Assembly (NCBI GenBank): GCA_902776375.1
Contig: CACYPV010000016.1
Location: 1 to 46,450 of the forward strand
DNA: 46,450 bases
Origin: an uncultured Ruminococcus sp.
Lineage (GTDB): Bacteria > Bacillota > Clostridia > Oscillospirales > Acutalibacteraceae
Reading direction: 5' to 3'
The translations under genes and the position numbers were made by a program. The stretch's first letter is position 1. Each line of letters starts with the position of its first letter. The notes beneath the pieces are model-generated. The model saw nothing but the letters and a program-made list of their open reading frames with translations, was not told where the DNA came from and made no database searches. Shown here piece by piece: positions 9,077 through 17,843 of the stretch.

Positions 9077-9439
9077 TTAATATTTAGTGAACTTAGAAAT
9101 CAAAGCTGTCAGTATTCTTCCGATTTCGTCCGATAACCTTAACGGCAAGGCTATTTGTTCCGAAGAAAGATATTTCAGTCTTTCACAAATAAAAAGCTGT
9201 GTTTCCAATTCTGCAAGAGATCCTCTGGCTATAGAAAGAAAATTGGTAAACTCTTTAAAGGATTTTCTTGACTGCCCTTCGGCAATATTGGAAGGAATTG
9301 AAATGACCGCTCTGCGTATTTGCGATGTAAGCGCAAATTGTTCCTCTCTCGGTAAATGTTTTAGCAATCTGTATACCTCAACAACCAAATCCATTGACTT
9401 TTGCCAAACGATCATTTCTCTATAATTATTAATGCTCAT
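9077..9439 (-). CDS. Four-helix bundle protein, S23 (rRNA-intervening-sequence) family
   Basis: A 120-aa protein with the S23 family pattern: N-terminal YREMIVWQKSMDLVVEVYRL, central RRAVISIPSNIAEGQSRKS and FLSIARGSLAELETQL. Relatives include proteins encoded inside 23S rRNA intervening sequences and Avd of diversity-generating retroelements; the role of free-standing members is unknown. GGAG lies upstream of the ATG. The gene is visibly more AT-rich than hpt and ftsH, interrupts the usual tilS-hpt-ftsH order, and is bracketed by inverted heptad arrays, so it is probably an inserted cassette. No reverse transcriptase or rRNA gene is visible nearby. Confidence 0.88.
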   Translation of the reverse strand: MSINNYREMIVWQKSMDLVVEVYRLLKHLPREEQFALTSQIRRAVISIPSNIAEGQSRKSFKEFTNFLSIARGSLAELETQLFICERLKYLSSEQIALPLRLSDEIGRILTALISKFTKY

Positions 9440-9458
9440 ACCTTACTCCAAAACGCCA

Positions 9459-9508
9459 AGCTTCTAACTTCCAACTTCTAGCTTCTAGCATCTAGCATCT
9501 AGCTTCTA
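9459..9508. repeat. Heptad array between S23 gene and hpt
   Basis: Seven-bp units (AGCTTCT, AACTTCC, AACTTCT, AGCTTCT, AGCATCT and so on) end next to the hpt stop codon. In the hpt coding sense they read TAGAAGC, TAGATGC directly after the stop. Confidence 0.85.
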
Positions 9509-10045
9509 TTATTCATATACCGAACGCTTTAATATGCCTATATAGGGCAGATTGCGGTATTTTTCGTCGTAGTCCAGCCCGTAGCCGACGATGAATTCAT
9601 CGGGTATGACGGCTCCGCAGTAATCGGGCACAAGCGGTACCTTTCTGCGGTCGGGCTTGTCGCAAAGGGTGACTACCTTTACGGAAGCCGCGCCGTTTGA
9701 AACAAGGTGGTTGATCACAAAGTTGAGGGTGTTGCCCGAGTCAACGATGTCCTCTACGATAAGTATATCCTTATCCTTGGCGGATATTGAAAGATCCTTG
9801 ATGATTTTGACCTTGCCGGAGCTTTCGGTGCCGCCGCCGTAGCTTGACGCCACCATAAAGTCGATCCTAAAGTCAAGATTTATCTTCGTCATAAGCTCAG
9901 CCATAAAGACGATGCTGCCCTTTAGCAATCCAACCATGATGAACTCTCTGCCATTATAATCTTTTTCGATTTGTTTTGCAAGAGACTTCACAATATTTTC
10001 AAGTTTTTCCTCTGAGAGAATTACTCTCTCCACATCCTTATGCAT
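9509..10045 (-). CDS. hpt: Hypoxanthine phosphoribosyltransferase
   Basis: A 178-aa purine salvage enzyme that converts hypoxanthine or guanine plus PRPP to IMP or GMP. The PRPP-binding loop VEDIVDSGNT is at 97-106, and the family's LLKGSIVFMAEL is near 40-52. The start overlaps the end of tilS by 8 bp, indicating translational coupling. A heptad array lies immediately after the TAA stop. Confidence 0.95.
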   Translation of the reverse strand: MHKDVERVILSEEKLENIVKSLAKQIEKDYNGREFIMVGLLKGSIVFMAELMTKINLDFRIDFMVASSYGGGTESSGKVKIIKDLSISAKDKDILIVEDIVDSGNTLNFVINHLVSNGAASVKVVTLCDKPDRRKVPLVPDYCGAVIPDEFIVGYGLDYDEKYRNLPYIGILKRSVYE

Positions 10046-11336
10046 GGTTTTCGCCCCTTTTTGAAATAATTACCGACAATTTATGTGTTTCACGCAAGAC
10101 TTCTCCCTGCTTTGAATAGCCCAGAGCCTCGCACCACAGCACCGTGCTGCCGTCGCATATCAGCAGCAGGCTTTCGCGCGCTTCATCCGGAACACGCTTT
10201 TCGTTGAGCGCCTTGCGCAGCGGCTTCGTGACGCCGCGCTTGGCAAAGGTGAAGCGGTCGCCGCCTTGACGTGTGCGTAAAACATACTCTTTTAATTCTT
10301 CATCAGAATTTTCAAGTCTGACAACGATGTGTCTTTCGTTATATTCAAATTCAAAGCTGCCCGAAAACCTGAGCTGACAGGGCATGCTTTTGATCGTTTT
10401 GGGTGAAAAGCGCAACAGCCCCTGCTTGCATACAGCGGTGTGCTCGCCCAGATCGACCGCGCCGCCGCTTTTGAGTATTCCTGTCAGCAATTCAAGGTGG
10501 CGGGCTTCGGCGGTGAAATCCGCCTGCCTTTCGCAAAGCAGTGCGAGCGCTTCCGTCAGAGCCGCGGGAGCCGCGCGCAAAAGGGTGTCGGCGCTCCAGC
10601 CGTAATCGGTTTTTGCCAGCCGCAAAAGGCTTTCCGCCTGACTGCTTATGCACTGTGCGGCGAGAGCTGCGCTTTCGCAAAACCTGAGCACGGCAAGCTC
10701 AAAGGAAGGGTTGAGCTCCTTTAGCGTCGGGATAACGCGGTGGCGTATCTTGTTGCGCGTGTATTCATCGCCGAGGTTGGTGCTGTCGGTAACGTAGCTC
10801 AGCCCGTTGTCGGCGCAGTAACGCTCGATATCGTCGCGCGTGCATAGGATCAGCGGACGGATGATATCTCCCCTTTTGGGCGGAATGCCGCCCGCGCCCA
10901 TTACGGACATGCCGCGCGCGAGGTTGAACAGCAGGGTTTCGGCGTTGTCGCTTGCCGTGTGCGCGGTGGCTATTTTGGCGTTCAGCTTATGGGCCAGCTC
11001 TGCGAAAAAGGCGTAACGCTCGTCTCTGCCGCACAGCTCCTCGCTGACTTTTCGCTCGGCGGAAAGCTCGCGGATATCAGCCCTGCGCACGTAAAGCGGG
11101 ATATTATATTTCTTGCAAAGAATTTTGCAGAAGGCTTCGTCCCGCTCCGCCTCCTCCCCTCTCAGCATGTGATTGAGGTGGGCGGCGTATATAGTTAAGT
11201 TATATTTTTCTTTTATGGAATTAAGCACATGGAGCAGGCTTACCGAATCGGCTCCGCCCGAAAGCCCAACGACTACGCTGTCGCCGTTTTGGAGCATGTC
11301 ATAACGCTCGACGGCGCGCAAAACAGAATCAACCAT
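10038..11336 (-). CDS. tilS: tRNA(Ile)-lysidine synthase TilS
   Basis: A 432-aa protein that makes lysidine at C34 of the CAU-anticodon tRNA-Ile, so that it reads AUA. The ATP PP-loop SGGADS is at residues 26-31, the N-terminal catalytic domain continues to about 220, and the C-terminal TilS domain has QGGDRF and GVTKPLRKALNEKRVP. I start at the ATG at 11336 because GGAG lies 7 nt upstream within the end of dnaB; an ATG five codons earlier has no good ribosome site. It overlaps dnaB by 8 bp and hpt by 8 bp. Confidence 0.94.
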   Translation of the reverse strand: MVDSVLRAVERYDMLQNGDSVVVGLSGGADSVSLLHVLNSIKEKYNLTIYAAHLNHMLRGEEAERDEAFCKILCKKYNIPLYVRRADIRELSAERKVSEELCGRDERYAFFAELAHKLNAKIATAHTASDNAETLLFNLARGMSVMGAGGIPPKRGDIIRPLILCTRDDIERYCADNGLSYVTDSTNLGDEYTRNKIRHRVIPTLKELNPSFELAVLRFCESAALAAQCISSQAESLLRLAKTDYGWSADTLLRAAPAALTEALALLCERQADFTAEARHLELLTGILKSGGAVDLGEHTAVCKQGLLRFSPKTIKSMPCQLRFSGSFEFEYNERHIVVRLENSDEELKEYVLRTRQGGDRFTFAKRGVTKPLRKALNEKRVPDEARESLLLICDGSTVLWCEALGYSKQGEVLRETHKLSVIISKRGENHA

Positions 11337-12699
11337 AACGCGTCTCCACATCGGTGAAGCGCATGAATTCGCCCTGCCAGTGCAGCTTGACGGTGCTCAT
11401 CTCGCCGTGACGGTTCTTTGCTACGATACACTCGCCCGAATTCATATCGACGGCAGGCGCGGCGCTGTCGTCGCTGTTTTTGTCGTAGTAGCCCTCACGG
11501 TAAAGGAAAAGCACGATGTCCGCGTCCTGCTCGATCGAGCCGGAATCTCTAAGGTCGCTCAGCTGCGGACGATGGTCGGGGCGCTGCTCGGAGGCACGCG
11601 AAAGCTGCGAAAGCGTGATGACCGGAACATTGAGCTCCTTTGCCATTATCTTAAGGCTTCGTGTGATCTCGGAGATCTCGTTGACGCGGCTCTCTATCCT
11701 GCGCGTGCTGGACATGAGCTGCAAATAGTCGACGACGACCAAATCGATCTCGCGCAGACGCCTGAGCCTTGACTTCATCTCGGTTATAGTGATGCCGGGG
11801 GTGTCGTCAATGTAAAGGTTGGCGTTTTTGAGCACGTCGCTTGCGGGAACAAGGCGCTGCCATTCCTCGTCGCTGAGCTTGCCCGTGCGCAGCTTTGTGC
11901 CGCCGACAAGCGCCTCAGCCGAAAGCAGACGGCTGGCGAGCTGCTCCTTAGACATTTCGAGCGAGAAAAACGCGACCGCCTTTTTGCTTTTGCAGGCGAC
12001 GTTTCGCGCGATGTTGAGCGCAAAGCTGGTTTTGCCCATGCCGGGGCGCGCCGCGAGAATGATGAGGTCGCTTCGGTTCAGTCCGGTGATGACCCTGTCA
12101 AGGTCGCCGATGCCGGTCGAAACGGGGCGAACACTCTCGTCCGCCTCACGGTTGAGCGAGTCGAGACGTTCGAAGGTTTGCAGCAGAACGGAGCCGATGC
12201 GCTCCAAGCCGCCCTTCTCGCTGTCGCTGCGGATATCGTAGATCCGCTGTTCGGCAGAATCGAGCAGCACCGAGGTCTCGTCCTCGGCGGCGGTGGCGTC
12301 GTCGATTATCTCGCGCGAGGCTGTGATGAGCATGCGGAGCTTGTATTTATCCGCGACGATCTTCGCGTATGAGCCGGCGTTTGAGGGCGCGGGGCAGTTA
12401 TCGACCAGATCTACAAGATAGGTCTTGCCTGTTGCTTCCTCGAAGCCGCTGTTTTGTTTTAGTTTGTTGAGCAGAGTTACAAAGTCTATGGACTGCCCTA
12501 TGTTCATCATTTCCTGCATAGCCGTGAATATCAGCTTGTGCAGTGAAACATAGAAGTAATCGGCGGTCTTTATATAGTCGAGCACGTTGTCGAACATGCT
12601 GTTATCAATGATGATAGCGCCCAGAACCGCCTGCTCAGCCTCAGCGCTGTAGGGCAGGTTTGTCGGATTGTACTCCGCGTATGTGTTATTATCAGCCAT
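11329..12699 (-). CDS. dnaB: Replicative DNA helicase DnaB
   Basis: A 456-aa hexameric helicase of the replisome. The N-terminal DnaB domain (PYSAEAEQAVLGAIIID) covers about 15-120, and the RecA-like domain begins near 190 with Walker A ARPGMGKTS at 217-225 and Walker B LVVVDYLQLM. LSQLSRASEQRPDHRPQLSDLRDSGSIEQDAD is the usual C-terminal region. Length is normal and there is no intein. It lies between rplI and tilS as in many Firmicutes, with a hairpin/heptad repeat in the 154 bp upstream. Confidence 0.96.
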   Translation of the reverse strand: MADNNTYAEYNPTNLPYSAEAEQAVLGAIIIDNSMFDNVLDYIKTADYFYVSLHKLIFTAMQEMMNIGQSIDFVTLLNKLKQNSGFEEATGKTYLVDLVDNCPAPSNAGSYAKIVADKYKLRMLITASREIIDDATAAEDETSVLLDSAEQRIYDIRSDSEKGGLERIGSVLLQTFERLDSLNREADESVRPVSTGIGDLDRVITGLNRSDLIILAARPGMGKTSFALNIARNVACKSKKAVAFFSLEMSKEQLASRLLSAEALVGGTKLRTGKLSDEEWQRLVPASDVLKNANLYIDDTPGITITEMKSRLRRLREIDLVVVDYLQLMSSTRRIESRVNEISEITRSLKIMAKELNVPVITLSQLSRASEQRPDHRPQLSDLRDSGSIEQDADIVLFLYREGYYDKNSDDSAAPAVDMNSGECIVAKNRHGEMSTVKLHWQGEFMRFTDVETRYG

Positions 12700-12714
12700 A
12701 ACTTACCTTTAGAG

Positions 12715-12853
12715 TGTAATATGTAGGGGCGCACCCGCGTGTGCGCCCTGTCAGCAATAGCGGTTTTCTCGGGCGCACACATGGGTGCGCCCCTACACTA
12801 TTATCTAAGAATTAACTCACTAGCCACTAACCACTAGCCACTAGCCACTCAAC
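12715..12853. repeat. Composite intergenic repeat: double hairpin plus heptad array
   Basis: Two hairpins with the same arms (GGGCGCAC/GTGCGCCC at 12727-12748 and 12771-12792) are themselves inverted copies, so the unit forms one long palindrome with GTAGGGG at both ends. A heptad array of the CTAGCCA type (12815-12848) follows and reaches the rplI stop. It belongs to the family also seen at 18.1, 18.8, 31.2, 35.0 and 39.0 kb. Confidence 0.85.
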
Positions 12854-13300
12854 TTACTCTTCACTAACCTGTATATCTATATTAGCGGTGATGCCGGTGT
12901 AAAGCTTTACCTCAGCCTTATAGGTGCCGTACTCCTTGATATCGCTCTCGAGCACTACCTTGCGCTTGTCGACAACGATGTTGTACTGCTTTTTGATCTC
13001 CTCGGCGACCTGCTTGGATGTGATGCTTCCGAAGAGCTTGCCGCTCTGACCCGCTCTGGCGGTCATCTTAAAGGTCTTGCCCTCGAGCTTCTTTTTAGCC
13101 GCCTCAGCCTGAGCTTTTTCGGTGGCGATCTTGTACTGCTTTGAGTTTTCGGCGTTTTTATATTCGTTCATCGCCTGCGCATTGGCTTCCTTTGCCAGCT
13201 TGCGGGGCAAAAGATAATTGCGCGCGTAGCCGTCGGAGGCTTCTACAAGCTCTCCCCTTTTGCCTAAGGACTTGACGTCCTGTAATAAAATAACCTTCAT
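12854..13300 (-). CDS. rplI: 50S ribosomal protein L9
   Basis: A 148-aa protein with the L9 N-terminal signature (MKVILLQDVKSLGKRGELVEASDGYARNYLLPRKLA), a long connecting helix rich in Lys, Ala and Glu, and the C-terminal RNA-binding domain. It binds 23S rRNA at the base of the L1 stalk. It starts 16 bp after gdpP with AAAGGA before the ATG; gdpP-rplI-dnaB is a conserved Firmicutes order. Confidence 0.96.
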   Translation of the reverse strand: MKVILLQDVKSLGKRGELVEASDGYARNYLLPRKLAKEANAQAMNEYKNAENSKQYKIATEKAQAEAAKKKLEGKTFKMTARAGQSGKLFGSITSKQVAEEIKKQYNIVVDKRKVVLESDIKEYGTYKAEVKLYTGITANIDIQVSEE

Positions 13301-13316
13301 ATCAAAATTCCTTTCG

Positions 13317-15269
13317 TCATTCGCTCTCTACGACAGACTTGTCTATAGCCGCTTTAAGCTGCGCGAGCGCGTCCTGAATGGTTGTATTGTAAAGCTGCGT
13401 TGCCGCCATTGTCTGGTGACCGCCGCCGCCCATTTGCTCCATGATGACCTGCACGTTTATCCTGCCGTAGCTGCGAGCCGAAATATTGATGCGCTCGTCG
13501 TCGGGAAATACAACGAACGAAGCCGCCACGCCCGTGAGCGTGAGCATTTCGTCGGCAGCCTGAGCCGCGGCAAGACGGATGTCGCTCTCGACGCTTTGCG
13601 AGGTGGAAATAGCGCAGCCGTTGTATATCTCGCTGCGGCATACGATGTCCACCTTTTCGCGGTAGGTCTCGATGCTGCCCGAAAACAGCTCCTTGACGGT
13701 CAGCGTATTGGCGCCCTTGCGCCGCAGGTACGCCGCCGCCTCAAAGGTGCGCACACCGGTTTTGAGCACGAAATTCTTGGTGTCGAGCATGATGCCCGAG
13801 AGCAGGGCGTCCGCCTGGATATAGCCCAGCGGCTTGTCGTCCATGTAGCTGATTATCTCGCAGCACATCTCGCTGGCGGATGAAGCCGACGGCTCGTGAC
13901 AGAACACCAGAGCGTTGTTGATGTAATTTACCGCGCGGCGGTGATGGTCGATAACTATCACTCGCTTGCACTTTTCGTACAGCTCGGAGCTTTCTAGCGA
14001 GTTTTTGAGGTGGGTGTCGACGATTATCAGCAGGGTCTTTGAGGTGAGCCCGTGTATGGCTTCCTCGGGGGTGATGAAGATGTTGCTTTCAAGCCGCTCG
14101 TCGGTGTAGTCTATAAGCTTGCGCGCCATTGTGGCGTCGCGGTTTATGACTACCTTGCTGTAGCGCTTGAAGGTCTTTTCCATAATGCACTGCAAGCCCA
14201 CAGCCGCGCCCACGCAGTCGAGGTCGGAAAAGCGGTGACCCATGATGTAGACCTTGTCGGAATCGTTCACCGCGCGGCTTATGGCGTTGGCGATGATGCG
14301 CATGCGCACCTTGCTGACCTTTTCGGCAGCCGCCGCGGTGCCTCCGAAGAACTCGTAGTTGCCGTCGCGTATCACGGCTACCTGATCGCCGCCCCTGCCA
14401 AGCGCCATTTCAAGCGCCTTGCGGGCGTTCAGCTCGCTGTCCTTGACGAGCTTGCAGCCCCTGCTGAGTCCGACGGAGATGGTGGCTATATGGCGGTTGG
14501 CGCTGATGGAACGCACGTTTTTGAGCACGGGAAACTTTTGGGCGATCATTTTTTCAACATCCGCCTCGCGGAAGATTATCATGTAGCGGTTGCTGCCCAA
14601 ATGCTTGTAAAGACCGTTGTAATCCGTCGCCCAGCCTTGCAGGTTCGCCTCGACCGAGATGAGGACGTTTGAGTAAGATTCGTCGGAATCGGTAAAAAAG
14701 TCCTCGGCGTTGTCAAAGCTTATCAGCGCCACGGCGGGCTGGTTGGCGTGGAATTCCCTTACCGCCTGCTTATAATCGGTGTTATCGATAAAGTGGCAGA
14801 CAGCGCCGCCCGCTTCGCCTGCGGAAACGGCGTAAACCGTGAACTCCCTGCCGTCGATGGCGACGTCGGCTCCCTCGCCGTTCGTTATGTCGACTATGTT
14901 GAAGCCGGGCAGATAGGCGTTGATGTTGTCGCCTTCGGGGCTTCTGCCGCCGCAGATATTCTTGCGGAAGCGGGCGTTGCACCAGATGATGTCGCCCTTT
15001 TCGCCCGAAACGACAACGGGATATTTATATTGTTCAAGAAATTCGGAATTGAATCCCGAAATGCGCTCCGCCGTACCACGGACGGTAGCGCGAATGTAGC
15101 CTCCGAACTTGAGCGAAAGCGCGATGACCGCGCCCGTGGCGAGCACTGTGATGCCGAGAAAGATATAGAACAACGGCATGCTGTAGGTGCTCATCAACAC
15201 AGACATCAGAAGCATTGCCACCCCGAAGATGATGAACCACGGGGTCAGCGTCCAATTTCTTCTTTTCAT
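13317..15269 (-). CDS. gdpP: Cyclic-di-AMP phosphodiesterase GdpP (DHH family)
   Basis: A 650-aa membrane protein that hydrolyses c-di-AMP. Two N-terminal helices (about 10-55), a PAS-like region, a degenerate GGDEF domain, then DHH (GHRFSDLDCVGAAVG, DTH, VIDHHRRA) and DHHA1 (GGGGHQTMAA) catalytic domains. The start is set at the ATG at 15269, with AAAGGA upstream. A longer frame to 15347 would run through the repeat DNA after rnj and adds no family sequence. Followed by rplI at 16 bp. Confidence 0.94.
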   Translation of the reverse strand: MKRRNWTLTPWFIIFGVAMLLMSVLMSTYSMPLFYIFLGITVLATGAVIALSLKFGGYIRATVRGTAERISGFNSEFLEQYKYPVVVSGEKGDIIWCNARFRKNICGGRSPEGDNINAYLPGFNIVDITNGEGADVAIDGREFTVYAVSAGEAGGAVCHFIDNTDYKQAVREFHANQPAVALISFDNAEDFFTDSDESYSNVLISVEANLQGWATDYNGLYKHLGSNRYMIIFREADVEKMIAQKFPVLKNVRSISANRHIATISVGLSRGCKLVKDSELNARKALEMALGRGGDQVAVIRDGNYEFFGGTAAAAEKVSKVRMRIIANAISRAVNDSDKVYIMGHRFSDLDCVGAAVGLQCIMEKTFKRYSKVVINRDATMARKLIDYTDERLESNIFITPEEAIHGLTSKTLLIIVDTHLKNSLESSELYEKCKRVIVIDHHRRAVNYINNALVFCHEPSASSASEMCCEIISYMDDKPLGYIQADALLSGIMLDTKNFVLKTGVRTFEAAAYLRRKGANTLTVKELFSGSIETYREKVDIVCRSEIYNGCAISTSQSVESDIRLAAAQAADEMLTLTGVAASFVVFPDDERINISARSYGRINVQVIMEQMGGGGHQTMAATQLYNTTIQDALAQLKAAIDKSVVESE

Positions 15270-15334
15270 AGTTATTCCTTTAGAGTTGATAGTTAAGGCG
15301 ATACCTCGCATTATTAATCGGGTGCGAAGCGACC

Positions 15335-15374
15335 CTTCACTATTCACTATTCATTATTCACTATTCACTATTCA
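15335..15374. repeat. Heptad array (TTCACTA type) at the rnj stop
   Basis: Six units of TTCACTA or TTCATTA run in perfect 7-bp phase and end at the rnj stop. In the rnj sense they read TAGTGAA, following the TAA. This is a different unit sequence with the same period and position as the TAGANGC arrays. Confidence 0.8.
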
Positions 15375-17144
15375 TTAAACTTCCTGCAAGATCGGCAGGA
15401 TCATCGGTGTGCGGCGGGTGCGTTGAGAGATGAGCTTGGCGATATCCTCTCTGAGGCGGTTCTTGATAATGCCCCACTCGTGGATATTCTTTTCGGCGCA
15501 ATCCTCCAGGATACCAAGCGCCATTTGCCTTACCTCGTCGAGCAGACCCTCGCTTTCGCGCACGTACACAAAGCCGCGCGAAACGATGTCGGGGCCGCTT
15601 ATAACGTGACCGTCGTAAACGTCGAGGCTTGCCACGATGATGATAAGTCCGTCCTGACCGAGGTGCTTTCTGTCGCGCAGAACTATGCTTCCCACGTCGC
15701 CTACGCCCAGTCCGTCTACAAATACCTTGCCGGCGGGAACGGAAGCGACCTCCTTCATATAGTCGTTGCATATCTCAACGGTCTTGCCTATGTCGCCTAT
15801 AAAGATGTTCTTGCGAGACATTCCGAGCTGCTCGGCAAGCTCAACATGCTTGCGCAGGTGCTTTTGCTCGCCGTGAACGGGGATGAAGTACTTGGGGCGC
15901 ACAAGGCGGTGCATTATTTTAAGCTCCTCCTGGCAGGCGTGACCCGAGACGTGAACGTCGTACATCGACTCGTAGATGACCTTGCAGCCGCGCTTCAAGA
16001 GCTCGTCGACTACGTTGCCGACAGTCTTTTCGTTGCCGGGGATGGGGTTTGCCGAGATGATGATGAAGTCGCCCTCGCCCACCATTACCTTGCGGTGGTC
16101 GGAGTAAGCCATGCGCGAAAGTGCGCTCATAGGCTCGCCCTGGCTGCCCGTGGTGACGAGCACGACCTGCTCGGGCGGGTACTTTTTGAGCATATCGATG
16201 TCGATAAGGATATTTTTAGGCAGGTCGAGATAGCCGAGCTTTACCGCGACGTCCATGTAGTTGACCATGCTCCTGCCCGAGAAGGCGACCTTTCTGCCGT
16301 GCTTGTCGGCGCAGTTGATTATCTGCTGCACACGGTTAACATTTGACGCGAAGGTCGCGATGATAATGCGGTATTTTTCAGCCTTCTTGAAAAGGTTGTC
16401 AAGGCTTTCGGAAACCATCTGCTCGGTGCGCGTATAGCCCGGGCGTTCGGCGTTGGTGCTCTCGGCGAGCAGTGCGAGCACGCCATCGTCGCCCACGCGA
16501 GCAAAGCTCGAAAGGTCTATAGTGTCGCCGCTTATGGGCGTGCAGTCGATTTTGAAGTCGCCCGTGTGCACAATGGTGCCGCCGGGTGTTTTTATGGCAA
16601 AAGCGACCGAGTCGGGTATGGAGTGGTTGACATGGATGAACTTGATCTCCATGCAGCCGAGCTTTACGGTGCCGCCCGCCTTTACGGTGTTGAGCCTTAC
16701 CTTGTTGATGAGGCTGTGCTCACGCAGCTTGTTCTCGACCAAGCCGAGGGTCAGCGGGGTGCCGTAGAGCGGAACGTTGATTTTCGAAAGCAGGAAAGGC
16801 AGTCCGCCTATATGATCCTCGTGTCCGTGAGTAAGCACGATGCCGCGCACCTTCTCCACATTCTGCTCAATGTAGGAGAAATCGGGGATGACGAGGTCAA
16901 CGCCCAGCATATCGCCGTCGGGGAACGCCATGCCGCAGTCGACTATGACCATATCGCCGTTGCACTCGATGACAGTGATGTTCTTTCCGATCTCGTTCAG
17001 ACCGCCGAGGAACGATATCCTCACGGGCGGCTTTTTAACAGGCACGGGCTTCTTGTTTACGGATTGTTTTCCTTTGCCCTGATAATTCTTCTGATACCAG
17101 TTGTGCTGGAGCATATAATTGTTATTCCGGTTTTTTGAGCTCAC
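15375..17144 (-). CDS. rnj: Ribonuclease J
   Basis: A 589-aa metallo-beta-lactamase/beta-CASP ribonuclease with 5'-3' exonuclease and endonuclease activity, central to mRNA decay and rRNA maturation in Firmicutes. FLGGLNEIGKN begins near 45, the zinc motif HGHEDH is at 106-111, HTGDFKID is near 195, and the beta-CASP domain includes TTGSQGEPMSALSRMA and PVHGEQKH. The first 40 residues are a basic, Asn/Gln-rich extension. It begins with GTG, 9 nt after GGAGG, behind a good promoter. Confidence 0.95.
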   Translation of the reverse strand: MSSKNRNNNYMLQHNWYQKNYQGKGKQSVNKKPVPVKKPPVRISFLGGLNEIGKNITVIECNGDMVIVDCGMAFPDGDMLGVDLVIPDFSYIEQNVEKVRGIVLTHGHEDHIGGLPFLLSKINVPLYGTPLTLGLVENKLREHSLINKVRLNTVKAGGTVKLGCMEIKFIHVNHSIPDSVAFAIKTPGGTIVHTGDFKIDCTPISGDTIDLSSFARVGDDGVLALLAESTNAERPGYTRTEQMVSESLDNLFKKAEKYRIIIATFASNVNRVQQIINCADKHGRKVAFSGRSMVNYMDVAVKLGYLDLPKNILIDIDMLKKYPPEQVVLVTTGSQGEPMSALSRMAYSDHRKVMVGEGDFIIISANPIPGNEKTVGNVVDELLKRGCKVIYESMYDVHVSGHACQEELKIMHRLVRPKYFIPVHGEQKHLRKHVELAEQLGMSRKNIFIGDIGKTVEICNDYMKEVASVPAGKVFVDGLGVGDVGSIVLRDRKHLGQDGLIIIVASLDVYDGHVISGPDIVSRGFVYVRESEGLLDEVRQMALGILEDCAEKNIHEWGIIKNRLREDIAKLISQRTRRTPMILPILQEV

Positions 17145-17236
17145 AAAATATAACCTCCGTATTATTATTTTTTCCGATCAATTTGTATTGAAAAACTCAA
17201 TAGCGTATACTCAGACCCAGTATACATATTCAGTTT

Positions 17237-17266
17237 ATTGTACCCCAAAAACCACCTGTCTGTCAA
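17237..17266 (-). promoter_or_regulatory. rnj promoter
   Basis: On the minus strand -35 TTGACA (17261-17266), 18-bp spacer, -10 TACAAT (17237-17242), about 90 bp upstream of the rnj start. Confidence 0.75.
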
Positions 17267-17325
17267 GCGGATTAAAGAATTATAAGCCTCTTAGAGTAAA
17301 TAAAATAAAAATTTTTCGTAACCCC

Positions 17326-17354
17326 TTGTCAACAGGAGCGGATTGTGGCAAAAT
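17326..17354 (+). promoter_or_regulatory. rnhA promoter
   Basis: -35 TTGTCA (17326-17331), 17-bp spacer, -10 CAAAAT (17349-17354), about 38 bp before the rnhA ATG. Confidence 0.5.
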
Positions 17355-17391
17355 AGATTAGAAATCACAGCGACACAAGGAAGGTAAACAT

Positions 17392-17826
17392 ATGAAAAAG
17401 GTCGAGATATTTACAGACGGCGCGTGCAGCGGCAACCCGGGTCCCGGGGGCTGGGGCACCATACTGCGCTACAACGGCGTTGAAAAGGAGCTTTCGGGCG
17501 GCGAGGCGAACACCACCAACAACCGCATGGAGCTGACCGCCGTTATCAGCGGGCTAAAGGCGCTGAAGGAGCCGTGCGAGGTGACGCTTTACAGCGATTC
17601 GCAGTACGTTTGCAACGCGCTGAAGCTCGGCTGGGCAAAGAAGTGGCAGTCGCAGGGCTGGATGCGCAACAAAAAAGAGCCCGCGCTCAACCCCGAGCTG
17701 TGGGAGGAGCTGCTGCGGCTCTGCGACGTTCATCAGGTAGAGGTCGTGTGGGTCAAGGGTCACGCGGGTCATCCCGAGAACGAGCGCTGCGACAGGCTGG
17801 CGGTCGAGCAGAGCAAACGGTTTTGA
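17392..17826 (+). CDS. rnhA: Ribonuclease HI
   Basis: A 144-aa enzyme that cuts the RNA strand of RNA-DNA hybrids, for example R-loops and primers. The catalytic set is complete: Asp9 ([16 protein letters not shown]), Glu47 (NNRMELTA), Asp69 (YSDSQYV) and Asp134 (ERCDRLA), plus the flexible-loop His (KGHAGHPEN). AAGGAAGG precedes the ATG. It is a single-gene unit, divergent from rnj; downstream lies a 440-bp repeat-rich gap. Confidence 0.96.
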   Translation: MKKVEIFTDGACSGNPGPGGWGTILRYNGVEKELSGGEANTTNNRMELTAVISGLKALKEPCEVTLYSDSQYVCNALKLGWAKKWQSQGWMRNKKEPALNPELWEELLRLCDVHQVEVVWVKGHAGHPENERCDRLAVEQSKRF

Positions 17827-17843
17827 ACGGTTGACGCTCGCTA

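Noticed and set aside
9077-9439. S23 gene as part of a diversity-generating retroelement
   Set aside because: No reverse transcriptase, template repeat or variable repeat with adenine substitutions is visible within the window.
12721-12799. Double GC-rich hairpin as a simple terminator of rplI
   Set aside because: There is no T-run after the stems, and the same structure recurs upstream of genes and between divergent genes, so it is a repeat family rather than a terminator.
15270-15347. N-terminal extension of gdpP
   Set aside because: The extra codons translate repeat DNA after rnj; AAAGGA before the ATG at 15269 marks the real start.
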